Shown: positions 19,517 to 31,500 of the stretch, one piece after another
How positions within the stretch are numbered: position 1 is the stretch's first letter
Layout of the letters: every line of letters starts with the position of its first letter
DNA from: Planctomycetaceae bacterium
Lineage (GTDB): Bacteria; Planctomycetota; Planctomycetia; Planctomycetales; Planctomycetaceae
Reading direction: 5' to 3'
Length of the DNA: 64,000 nt
Assembly: GCA_021732995.1 (NCBI GenBank)
Contig: JAKFWA010000054.1
Location: 62,001-126,000, forward strand
Program-made: the position numbers and the translations under genes
The notes under the pieces: generated by a model
Told to the model about the DNA's origin: nothing
What the model saw: the letters and a program-made list of their open reading frames with translations, nothing else
Databases searched by the model: none

Positions 19517-22500
19517 CTACAGCGCATCAATCCACGTCGGCAACTGGGTGAAGATGTTAGAGATGACCTGATCGCCGCCGTTGGTCGCTCGCACATCGTT
19601 ACTGTCGTCGTCGTACAGGTCGTTTCCAGCTCCCCCTGACAGACTATCAACGCCGGAGGCTGAGGACGCTCGATTGCCGCCGATCAGTACGTCAGCACGC
19701 GCACCACCAATCAGCGTGTCATTGCCGCCGCTTCCCAAGAGCGTCACCGGCACACTCGAACCACTGGCGTTGACTGTGTTGTTGCCAGCCCCACCAATCA
19801 GGACGAGACCTTCCATATTCGAGACGGTGTCGACAGCGCCGCCGGCAACGGAAACCTGCTGGCCAGTTACCACGAAGTCAGCATTGGCCGATTCGTACAG
19901 GATGTCGGTCCCAAGTCCGCCATCGATGACGTCGACGTTCAGGCCGCCTGAGATGACATCGTTGCCTTCACCACCTTGCAACTGGTCGCGGCCCCTGGAA
20001 CCCAGCAAAGTGTCATTCCCCGCGTTGCCAATCAGTTGTACAGACACACTGGAAAGTCGCGCGTCGAACAAGTTGTTACCGGCACCACCCCGCAGGCTGA
20101 TCGCGCTCACATTCTGAAGGACATCGTTGCTCCCCAGCGCGCTGGAGATGAGTTGCAGTCCAACAATGACAACATCCGCATCGACAGTTTCCACGAGCCG
20201 ATTCGCACCTGCTCCACCGTCGATCAGGTCCGTGCCATCGCCGCCGCCAACGAGATCATCTCCTGCGTCACCCAGGACGGTGTCGTTACCCCCCTGGCCG
20301 TTGAGGCTGTCGCTGCCGTCACCTCCGTGGATGGAATCTACTCCATCGCCGGAAAGAATAGTGTCGTCCCCGCCTCGTCCGTCGATCACATCGGAGCCAG
20401 ACGTGGTGGTAATCAGATCGCGTCCGCCCGAGCCAAGGATCGTGTCGTTGCCGCCGCCGCCTTGAATCGTCGCGACGTTCGAACTGGAGTAACCAGTCAG
20501 GTCAATGCTGTTGCCCGAAACGCCGCCGGAGATCGAGACGTTCTCAATGCTGTTGAACGTATCCGAGCCGACGACAAGCTCATTCAGCAGTTCAAAGATG
20601 CCCGTGTTATCGACGCGGAAATCGACATCGTTCTTGCGACGCGCGGTATCAATACCGTCCGACCCCATCAGTGAGTCGAAGTTCGAGCCACCATCGAGCA
20701 TGTCGTTGCCGAGCGAACCGAACAGAACGTCTTGTCCCCCGAGGCCAAACAGGACGTCGTCACCTGCTCCCCCGTTGAGAGTGTCCGCAGCGGCAGAACC
20801 GGTCAGCGTGTCGGCTCCCAACCCGCCCGTCATGATGACGCTGATGGTGGACGCCGAGGCATCCATCACATTGGCTCCAACACCACCAATAAGTTCCGCT
20901 GCTTCGATGGCCGAAAGCTGATCGACCCCGACGCCGATCAGCGAAGTGTTCGTCAACACGAAGTTGACGTCGCCAGATTCCAGCAACACGTCCAGGCCGA
21001 TGCCGCCGCCAAGCGTGTCATTGCCTTCACCGCCGGTCAGCGAGTCATTGCCACTGCTGCCGAAGAGGAAGTCGTTACCGGAACCGCCGATAATCGAGTC
21101 GGCGCCGCCTTCGCCATCAACACTGTCGTTACCTGCGCCGCCCTGGATGACGTCATTGCCATCGCCGGAAGTGATTGTGTCATTACCACCTCGCCCATCA
21201 ATGACATCCGCTCCGGAGTCGGTTCGAATGGCATCATTACCATTACTACCGAGCACCGTATCTTGACCGCCGCCACCTTCAATCTGCACGACGCTTGTAT
21301 TGGTGAATCCGGTAAGATCGAAGCGATTCGCTGACACACCGCCCGTGAGTGATACGGTCTCGACATCAATCAAAGAGTCTGACGAGAGCAGAGTCGTACC
21401 GGTCAATTCCTGCAATTCCGTATCTGTAACGACGAAGCTGACGTCACTACGACGGCGAGCCCGGTCAATACCCTCACCGCCATCCAAAGTGTCAGCGCCG
21501 GCACCGCCATCCAGCACGTCGTTGCCTGCACCGCCCGCCAGCAAGTCAGAGCCGGACAGACCGAAGAGCAGATCGTTGCCATTGCCACCAGACAGTGAGT
21601 CTTTGAATGCGGTCCCCGTAATCGTGTCATTACCGCCACCGCCTTCGACCAAGACGGGGATGGAAGCTTGTGAGGCGTCAATAACGTTATTGCCGTCGCT
21701 GCCGATCAGGTACCCAATCTCAAACCCACTGATCGTATCCGTGCCTCGGCCGATTAGAGACGACGCTGTCAGGGTCAAACTGGTTTCCACGAGCTCCGCA
21801 ATCACGTCTGAACCGGCACCACCAATTGAAGTGTCATTTCCCAACAGGCCGGCGATGAAGTCGTCACCAGCACCGCCGTCCAGAAGGTCGTTATACCTGT
21901 CTCCCACCAGGTAGTCGCGGCCCCCGCCGCCGAAGACTTCAAAGGTCTTGGTAAAGGCCGCACCATCGCCTTCTGTGCCGAGAACTACATAGTCGTTGCC
22001 TAACCCCACGCTGATACTAATCTTGGAGCTGGTGATCGCCGTGAACGGGATTTCGATTTCATAACTGTCGACGCGCGTCGCCCCCGGCACGTTCACCGCA
22101 ATTGCGTAATCGTCGTCGGTAATCACCAACACTTGGCGAGTGAGATCCACATAGGCCGTCACATAGTTTTCGGCTCCAGTATCCGTAGTCTCAGTCAACA
22201 CCAGATTGCCGCCGCTGAGCGTGAGGCTCAAAGCTGCGATCCTCACCTCAATTTCCTGAGCTCGAGTTCCACCCGCACCGTCGTCCGCAGTGATCGTCAC
22301 CTCATAGAGATTATCGGAGCCCACATCCGCTGGGTTTTCAAAGTTGGGAGCGGAGATGAAACTCAGCTTGCCAGCGGAAGTAATTTGAAACTTGGCAGCA
22401 TCCGCACCGCCCGTGATTGAGTACGTCACGGTTTCGCCGAGATCCGCATCCGTCACCGTGGCAGCCACAACGCTGGTTGTCTTTTCTCCGATGATAAAGC

Positions 22501-25500
22501 TGGCATCCGAGGTGAAGACCGGTGTGCTTTCGCTGACCGGAGTGACACTGACGGCGATGCTATGAGTGCTGGTATTACCCAGCTTGTCGGTCGTCGTGAG
22601 AATCAAATTGTAGACGTTGTTCGCTCCGACGTCGGTGGGAGCTTCGAAGTCAGGAGCGGCCTTAAACGTCAATATCCCCTCGATGAAATCGAACACTCCG
22701 GCATCGTCACCACCGGTGATCGCCACGCTGGCGATTCCAGACGCATCGGTTCCCGCGAACGTGAGTACGCCCGTCGAGTTCTCAGCCGTGGACGGCGTAG
22801 CCGATGACGTTATTACGGGCCCGCTGCGATCCGACAGGATTGAACCGCTGCCGCTTGTGTTGCCGTTGCCAGACCCATCATCTGTAGAGTCCGCCGCTAC
22901 GCTGGCGGAAACAGAGCCGTCAGCGGTTGGCGTCACTTCCAAGGTATATGTATCACCGTCGATGACGGTAAACGCGCCCTTGGTTCCGTTGCTCACCGTG
23001 ATGTCACTGGCAGCAAAATCAATTGCCGTTTCACTGAACTGGAATGTGAAAGTGATGGCAGCATCTTTGGTGGCGCCGCCGTTGGGAGTGACGGTCAGCG
23101 TCGGCCTGGTCGTATCGAGTGTAATGGTCTGCTCCACTGACGCGGAGCCGCTATCCTCATCGCTCACAGTCAACACGAAGCGGTAGCTACCATCTTCGCC
23201 GGGCGTAAAGGAGTAACTCGCGCCACTGCCAGTTTCGAACGGCGTTACGCTGCCGTTATAGAAGCCTTGCCATGTGTAACTGAGCGTATCATTTCCGCCT
23301 GCGGCATCCGTTGCAGTGCCGGTGGCCACGATGCTCGTACCGCTGACTCGCACCACATTGATGCTGGTAATTGAAGGGCTCGGCGCCGCGTTGGACACGC
23401 TGATAGTCTGCTCCGTCGAAGCTGATCCGCTATCTTCATCGCTGACGGTCAGCACGATGCGATAGCTACCATCGTCATCCGGAGTGAATGAGTAGCTCGC
23501 ACCGGCCCCCGTCGAGAACACTGTTACGCCACCGTTCTTGAAGACTTGCCAGGCGTACGACTGAATGTCGTTCAGACCATCAGCATCCGTCGCGCTGCCG
23601 CTGACGGCGATGCTGGTTCCCTCGACGCGCACAGCACCGATGCTATCCACTGACGCTTCCGGTCTACTCACCACCAGCAGTGTCACATCGTTGCCGTCAC
23701 CGCCAACGTAGCTGATCTGAAACGTCGTCTGGCCAGCAACTATGATCGCACCTTCAGCGAGTAGGTTAAACGTGCCAGAGACAGAGTCGCTTCCGTCGTT
23801 GTTGATGATCTTAAAGCTCGTGCCTGAGCTGAACGTTGATCCCACCGTGATCGACAGCGTGGCTCCAGCGAGAGTGACCGAGCCTGTCACATTGGTCTGG
23901 TCGTACTCGGTACCGACCGTCGCGCCGTCGAGTTCAACGCTGTAAGTCGAACCGATGCTCTGAAATGCGAGGTCACCCGTGTTGAGGATGCCGGGCGAGC
24001 TGCCCGGGGCCAGCTTGCCAATGCTTGATATCGTGACATCGGACACCGTGCCTGAACCGCCCAACGTGCCATCGACAAACACGAGGCTGCTTGTCGCCAC
24101 GCTGCCGTTCACCAGCAAGACGCCGTCCTGCACGTTAACCTGACCTGTATGGACGCTTGCGCCCGTAAGAATCAGCGTGCCCGGGCCATTTTGGTCGAGA
24201 TCCACGGTGCCGCTGATCACACCAGACAAGGTGAGCGTTGTATTCGCGGCCACACCCACAGACTGGTTGTTGCTCTCCAGCAGGATCGTTCCGGAGTATG
24301 TGTTGTTCCCGGCACCACTGATCAACTTGCTCCGACCGCTGCTGGGCAAACCATTGAGCCTGAGTGGATTCGCAACGGTGATTCCAGCCTGGAGCTCGAG
24401 CGAAGCCCCGTTAAGGGCTGCTACCGCCCCTGTTCCGATGGCACTTGCGTTCTCCAACACGAGCAGGCCGTCAGAAACAGCCGTGCCGCCGCTGTAGTTG
24501 TTGCTACCATACAATAGCAGGGTTCCTCCACCGCTCTTGATAAGCCCGTACGTACTTCCTCCGTCGCTAAAGTTCGACCAGTAGCTCAGTGTTGCCCCGG
24601 ACGCAACCTGCATCGTGGTAGATGATAGCAGCAGAATTGTGACATAGATATTCGTAGTCCCCGTGCCGGTGACATAAATGTCCCCGTCGAGATCAGTCGT
24701 ATTGCCCTGAAACGTGTAGGCTCCGGCAAATGTGATATTATTAAACCGAGCGTGATTCCCGAGGGTATTGACCGTTGTCAATCGCGCCGCATCACTTGGG
24801 AACACCAAATTGGCTCCCGGTGTCGGGACAACATCTCCAACCCAGTTCGCTGCAGTACTCCAATTGTTATTGTTGCCGCCCCCGTCCCAGACATAAGTCA
24901 CATCAGAGACGGTCAGGACAACGTCGTTACCGTCGCCACCGACATAGCTGATCTGGAAGGTTGCGGCACCGAGGATCAGCGTCGCGCCCTCAGCCAGCCC
25001 GTTGAAGGTACCGGTGACCGCATCGGCATCATCGTTGTTGATCAACGTGAAGGCGGTGCCGATGGCAGGCACATATCCCGCAGAGATTGAAAGCGTTGAG
25101 CCTCCGAGGTCGACCGTACCCGTCACGTTCGTCTGATCGTATTGAGTCCCCACGTTCGCGCCGTTCAACTCGACGCTGTAGGTAGAGCCGCTGGCCAGAG
25201 CGAGGTTGCCGGTGTTCAGAATGCCCGGCGAGTTTCCGGGGGCCAAAGTGCCGCCAGCGTTGACAGTCACTCCAGAGACCGTGCCGCTGCCGCCCAGAGT
25301 CGCCCCCGTGGCCACAGTCGCGTCACTTGTGACACTCCCATTGACGAGCAGCGTGCCACCGCTCACGGTTGTCGCACCGGTGTAAGAGTTGGCTCCAGAG
25401 AGGGTGACGGTTCCAGAGGTCGTTTTGGTGAGGCCGCCGGTGCCCAGCAAGACAGCACTGATCGAGCCGTCCCGAACGTCGTATGTCGTCAAGCTGAACA

Positions 25501-28500
25501 AGATGCTCAGGCTGGTCCCGGTGACGGACCCTGATACGAGGGTCAACCCGCTGACGATGTCGTCGAAATCTTCAAGGGCATAGACGGCGTCGGCACCGTT
25601 CACTGTGACAGTCGTCGAATTGGGAATCACGCTGTTTGCGCCGCTAGACAAGGTTCCGCCCAGCACGCTCAAGTTACCCGCGAAGTTGTTAGCGCCGTTG
25701 GATAATCTCAATTCACCGACGCCGCTCTTATCAAAGCCGACCGTTCCGCTGATCGCACCGGAGACAAGCAGGGTTGCGCCGCTGGCCACATCAAAGGATT
25801 GAGTGTTGCCCGTCAGTAAGACCGTCCCCTGGATGGTGTTGCTGCCCGAGACGCTGTTGACCTTGCCCAGAGTGCTGACGGACGCACCAGAGAGGCTGAG
25901 AGCGTTCGCCAGAGTGATCCCACCGCTCAACTCCAGCGAGGCACCGCTGGCGATCGTCGCTGCACCAGTGCCCAGAGCCGAACTGTGGCTGACCGCGAGG
26001 ATACCTGCGTTGGCGGTCGTGACTCCGTCGTAGGAATTCGAACTCGAAAGCACCAGCGTTCCCGCACCGCTCTTGGTGAGCCCGAATGTGCTCGACCCGT
26101 CGCTGATTCCGCCACTGATCAACAATGTTCCGCCCGCAACGTCGATCGCCTCGTTGTCTGCCAAGGTCGTATCCAGAGCAATCGTTGAGGTGCCAGACCC
26201 GTAGGTCGCAGTCACGCCCTGGGTGAGTTGGATAAAGTTGCCGGATAATGAGTATCCAGCGGCCCCAATCGTGATTGCGTAGAATGCGGTGCCACCAGCG
26301 AAGTCGTTGCTGTTCGTCAGCCGTGCAGCACCGTTCGGGAAGACGAGGTTGACGCCAGCATTGGGCGCAACGTCACCAACCCAGTTAGCAGCGGTCGTCC
26401 AGTTCGCGTCACCGCCACCGCCGTCCCAAGTGAAGGTCACATCGGAAACAGTCAAGACGACGTCATTGCCAGTGCCACCCACATAGCTGATCTGGAAGAC
26501 TGCCGCGCCGATGGTGATCGTCGAGCCTTCCGCCAGACCATTGAACGTCCCGCTGATCGCGTCGCTGCCATCGTTGTTGATGAGCGTGTAGCTGTCGCCG
26601 ACAGCCGGGGCATAGCCCAGCGAGATTGAAAGCGTCGCGCCGTTCAACGTCACGGTGCCGGTGACGTTCGTCTGATCGTACTGAGTACCGACAGTCGTGC
26701 CGTTGAGCTCGACGCTATAGGTCGCTCCGCTGCTGCTGAACGAGAGATTGCCTGTATTGATAATGCCCGGCGAATTGCCGGGAGCCAGCGTGCCGATATC
26801 CGAAATCACCACTTGTGAAACAGTGCCCGAGCCACCGAGTCGACCATCCACGAAGACCTGATTGCTGGTGACCAGTGACCCGTTGACGATCAGCGTGCCG
26901 TCGCCGACGTTGACGTTCCCCGTATGCGTGTTCGTGCCCGACAGAATCAAAGTGCCGGTGCCGTTCTTATCGAAATCGCGCGAGCCACTGATCGCACCCG
27001 CGACCGCCAGCGTCGTGCCGCTGGCGGCATCGAACGCCACGTTGTTGCCGCCGGTGATCCCGATGTCGCCCTGGATGGTGTTGTCGCCCGAAAGGTTGAT
27101 GACCTTGCTGAAATTGCTGACCGGCAAACCAGAGATGTCGAGTGTCTTGGTCGCCGGAAGCGTGATCCCGCCAGAGAGTTCCAGCGAGGCTCCGGATTGG
27201 ACGAAGACACTTGTTGATGTTGCGGCATCGCCAAACGCATTGTCGCTGGTGGCGCGAAGGAAGCCGGAGGACGCCGTCGTGTTGCCGGTGTAACTATTCG
27301 TGCTGGACAGGATCAACCGGCCTTCGCCTGCCTTGGTAACACCGAAGCTTCCCGAGAGAACGCCATCCAGTGTCAATTCGCCGCCCCCACCCACGTCGAT
27401 CGTTTGGGTCGCCTCCAGATGAATGGCGAGGCCGATTGATGAAGTTCCCGAGCCGTAAGCGGCGGCGATTGATCCGTCGAGGTCGAGGGTGTTGCCGAGT
27501 ATGTCGTAACCCGCACTCGCGATCGTGATGTTGGTGAAATTGGTGTTGCTAGCGAAGTCATTTATGTTCGTCAGACGCGAAGCGCCTGCGGGGAAGACGA
27601 GGCTGCCGCCTGCGGACGGAGCAACATCGCCAACCCAGTTGTCGGGCGACGACCAGAGGCTGTCGTCCACGTCACCACCGTCCCAGATGTAGGTCACGTC
27701 GGTCACCGTCAGGACGACGTCGTTGCCATCGCCACCAACGTAGCTGACCTGGAGGGTCGCCGCGCCGATCGTGATCGTCGAGCCTTCCGCCAGACCATTG
27801 AACGTACCGCTGATCGCGTCGTTGCCATCGTTGTTGATGAGCGTGTAGCTGTCGCTGACAGCCGGGCCGTAGCCTAGTGAGACAGCTAGCGTCGCATCGG
27901 CCAGTATGACCGTGCCGGTCACGCTGGCCTGATCATACTGCGTGCCGACGGTCGTGCCGTTGAGCTCAACGCTGTAGGTTGCTCCGCTACTGAATTCGAG
28001 GTCGCCCGTATTCAAGATACCGGGCGAGTTACCGGGAGCCAGCGTTCCTCCCGCTGCGACGGAAGCGGCACCGACGGTCCCGGTTCCGCCGAGGGTCGCG
28101 CCAGAGTTGACCGTCGCCACGCTGGACTGGTAATCGCTGTTGACGTTCAGTAGGCCGCCGCTGGCCGTCAGGCTGCCCGAGAAGCTGACTGGGTCCGCGT
28201 CCAGATTGAGCGTTCCGGAACCGACCTTGACGAGTCCGTTGCTGCCGCCAGCAACGCCTGTTGAGCTGATCGTCAGAGACCCGGCGTCCACGCCGATTCG
28301 GGAACTGGCCCCCAGAGTCACGCCGCTGCTGATGGTGTTCGCGCCCGAGGTGCTCCGCAGAGCCCCGTTCGAATTAACACCGTTGCCACTGATCGTGAAT
28401 CCGCTGTTTGCTGGGGTGATGCCCCCGCTCAGGGCCGCTGATGCGCCGCTTGAGACGATCACAGCGCCAGTCCCCATCGCGCCGTCGTTGCTGACAGCCA

Positions 28501-31500
28501 GGGTTCCGGCGCTGACCGTTGTCGTGCCGTCGTAGGGATTCGCGTTCGTCAGGGTCACGGTTCCGCTACGGACTTTGGTCAGGTTGAACGTATTCGCGCC
28601 GTCGGTGATCTGACCGGAGATGGTCATGGGGGCAGCGGACTCGGCACCGATGAAGCTGTTGGCTGCCAATGTGATCGTGCCAGTCCACGTATTCGTGCCG
28701 CTGCTGCTCCAGAGAGCTCCCAGATTACCGGTGCCTTGACCGATGATTGCGATCGGTTCTGCCGCAAACGTCTGGCCACCCTGTAGGCCAAGCGTCGCGC
28801 CCGAGCTGACGGTCGTACCGGAGGTCGTCGCGCCGAGCGCATTCGCGTGGGATATGATCAGGCCACCGGTGTTGATGGTGGTCGTCCCATCGTAAGTGTT
28901 GTTACCGGAGAGGCCCATGGCGCTCGCACCGCCAGCCTTAATCAGTCCAGCCCCCGTACCGCTGATGTTCGCACTCACCGTCAGGTCGGTGCCAGCCGAG
29001 CCGTCGTTGACCGTGAAGGTGCGAGTGGCCCCGCCGAGGTCGAGGTTGCCACTGATCGTCGAGGCGGTACTCGACGCGTTGGTCGTCACATCACCGCCCA
29101 GGGTCAGCGTCCCGGCGCCGGTCGTAATCGAGCTGCCGGTAAGCGACACCGCGCCTGTCGTATCGGAGAACCCATTGAGGTCCAACACCGCAGAGGCATT
29201 GATGGTCACAGTCGAGGCGTCGGGAATCTGTTCGTTGGTATCTAGCCTGACCCTGTCGCTACCCAAACTGTCACCGACAACCAGGTTGCCGCCGATGGCG
29301 TTGACACCATTATCCTTGTTCAGAACGAGCGTGCCGTCATTGACGGTGGTCGTACCGGTGTAGGTGTTCGCGACCGCACTGCCGCCGAATGTCAGGGTTC
29401 CGCCACCCGTCTTGGTCACGCCGAACCCCGAGCCCGAAATCGCCCCATTCACGGTCAGGGTGCCGCCAGTGGTCACACTGAATACCTGCGTCACTTGTAG
29501 GGCGATGGGGAAATAGAGGATCGCTTCGTTTGAGCTATATGTCGCGGCGATCATGCCGTCGAGATCTACGGCGTTGCCGTTGATGGTGTAGAAGGCACCC
29601 GCGAGCGTGATATTGTGGAAGTTGGTATTGGCTGCGAAGTCGTTGACGTTGTCGAGACGTTCAAATTGGTCGGGGAAGACGAGGTTGACGCCCGCGTACG
29701 GGGCGACGTCACCAACCCAGTTAGCAGCGGTCGTCCAGTTCGCGTCTCCGCCACCGCCGTCCCAAGTGAAGGTCACATCGGAAACAGTCAAGACGACGTC
29801 ATTGCCAGTGCCACCCACATAGCTGATCTGGAAGACTGCCGCGCCGATCGTGATCGTCGAGCCTTCCGCCAGACCGTTGAACGTCCCGCTGATCGCGTCG
29901 CTGCCATCGTTGTTGATGAGTGTGTAGCTGTCCCCGATAGCCGGGGCGTAGCCCAGCGAGGTTGAAAGCGTCGCGCTGTTCAACGTCACGGTGCCGGTGA
30001 CGTTCGTCTGATCGTACTGAGTACCGACAGTCGTGCCGTTGAGCTCGACGCTATAGGTCGCTCCGCTGCTGTTGAACGAGAGATTGCCGGTGTTGATGAC
30101 GCCGGGCGAATTACCAGGCGCCAGCGTGCCGATATCCGAAAGCACCACTTGTGAAACAGTGCCCGAGCCACCGAGTCGACCATCGACGAAGACCTGATTG
30201 CTGGTGACCAGTGACCCGTTGACGATCAGCGTGCCGTCGCCAACATTGACGTTCCCCGTATGCGTGTTCGTGCCCGACAGGATCAATGTGCCGGTGCCGT
30301 TCTTGTCGAAATCGCGCGAGCCACTAATCGCACCCGCGACCGTCAGCGTCGTGCCGCTGGCGGCATCGAACGCCACGTTGTTGCCGCCGGTGATCCCGAT
30401 GTCGCCCTGGATGGTGTTGTCGCCCGAAAGATTGATGACCTTGCTAAAATTGCTGACCGGCAAGCCAGAGATGTCGAGCGTCTTGGTCGCTGGGAGCGTG
30501 ATCCCGCCAGAGAGTTCCAGCGAGGCTCCGGATTGGACGAAGACGCTCGTCGAGGCGGCGGCATCGCCCAGAGCGTTGGAGTTTGACACGCGGAGGAAGC
30601 CGCTCGTGACGTCAACTCCTGAATCGAACGTATTGTCGCCGGTCAGCACGGTTCGGCCGGACGACGCGCCACTGATCTCCAGCGCGTAGGCCAATATGCC
30701 GTCGTCGATCACGCCGGTGAGGTACAGCGAGCCGACATCCGAGGTGCTGATCGCGATGTCGTCGAGGAGGTTGATGCCGAGGTTGATCACCGAGTCGGAC
30801 GCACCGGTCATCGCGATGCCCTGCGAGAGGTCGATGGCATTCCCGCCCAGGCTGTAGCTCCCGGCCACGTTGATCTGGCGGAAATCTGTGTCTGCGGCGA
30901 AGTCGTTGGTGTTGCTGGGTCGGGCGGCGCCGTCGGGGAAGACGAGGCTGGCGCCTGCAGACGGGGCGAAATTGCCGACCCAGTTATCAGGCGACGACCA
31001 GAGGCTGTCGTCGGCGTCGCCGCCATCCCAGGTGCTGGTCACTTCGGTCACCGTCAGGACAACATCATTGCCATCACCGCCAGCGTAGCCGATCTGAAAA
31101 GTCGCCCCACCGAATGTGACCGTCGAGCCTTCCGCCAGACCATTGAACGTACCGCTGACAGCGTCACTGCCGTCGTTATTGATGACGGTGTAACTGTCGC
31201 CAATCGCCGCGCCGTAACCCAACGAGACACTCAACGTTGCGTTGGACAGTGCCACCGTGCCTGTCACCTTCGTCTGGTCGTATTCAGTGCCGACCGTCGT
31301 GCCGTTGAGTTCGACGCTGTAGGTCGATCCGCTGCTGAAGGACAGATTGCCGGTATTCAGAATACCCGGTGAGTTACCCGGCGAGACGGTGCCTCCCGCA
31401 GAGACCGAGACGTTGCCGACGGTCTGCGATCCACCAAGCGTCGCGCCCGAATTCACCGTTGTTGTGCTCGATCCGTGAGCCCCATTCACATTCAACCGGC

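Noticed and set aside
18943-19639. Plus-strand frames across the stem-loop and tRNA-like region
   Set aside because: They cross palindromes and the 3' end of the giant gene and lack ribosome-binding sites.
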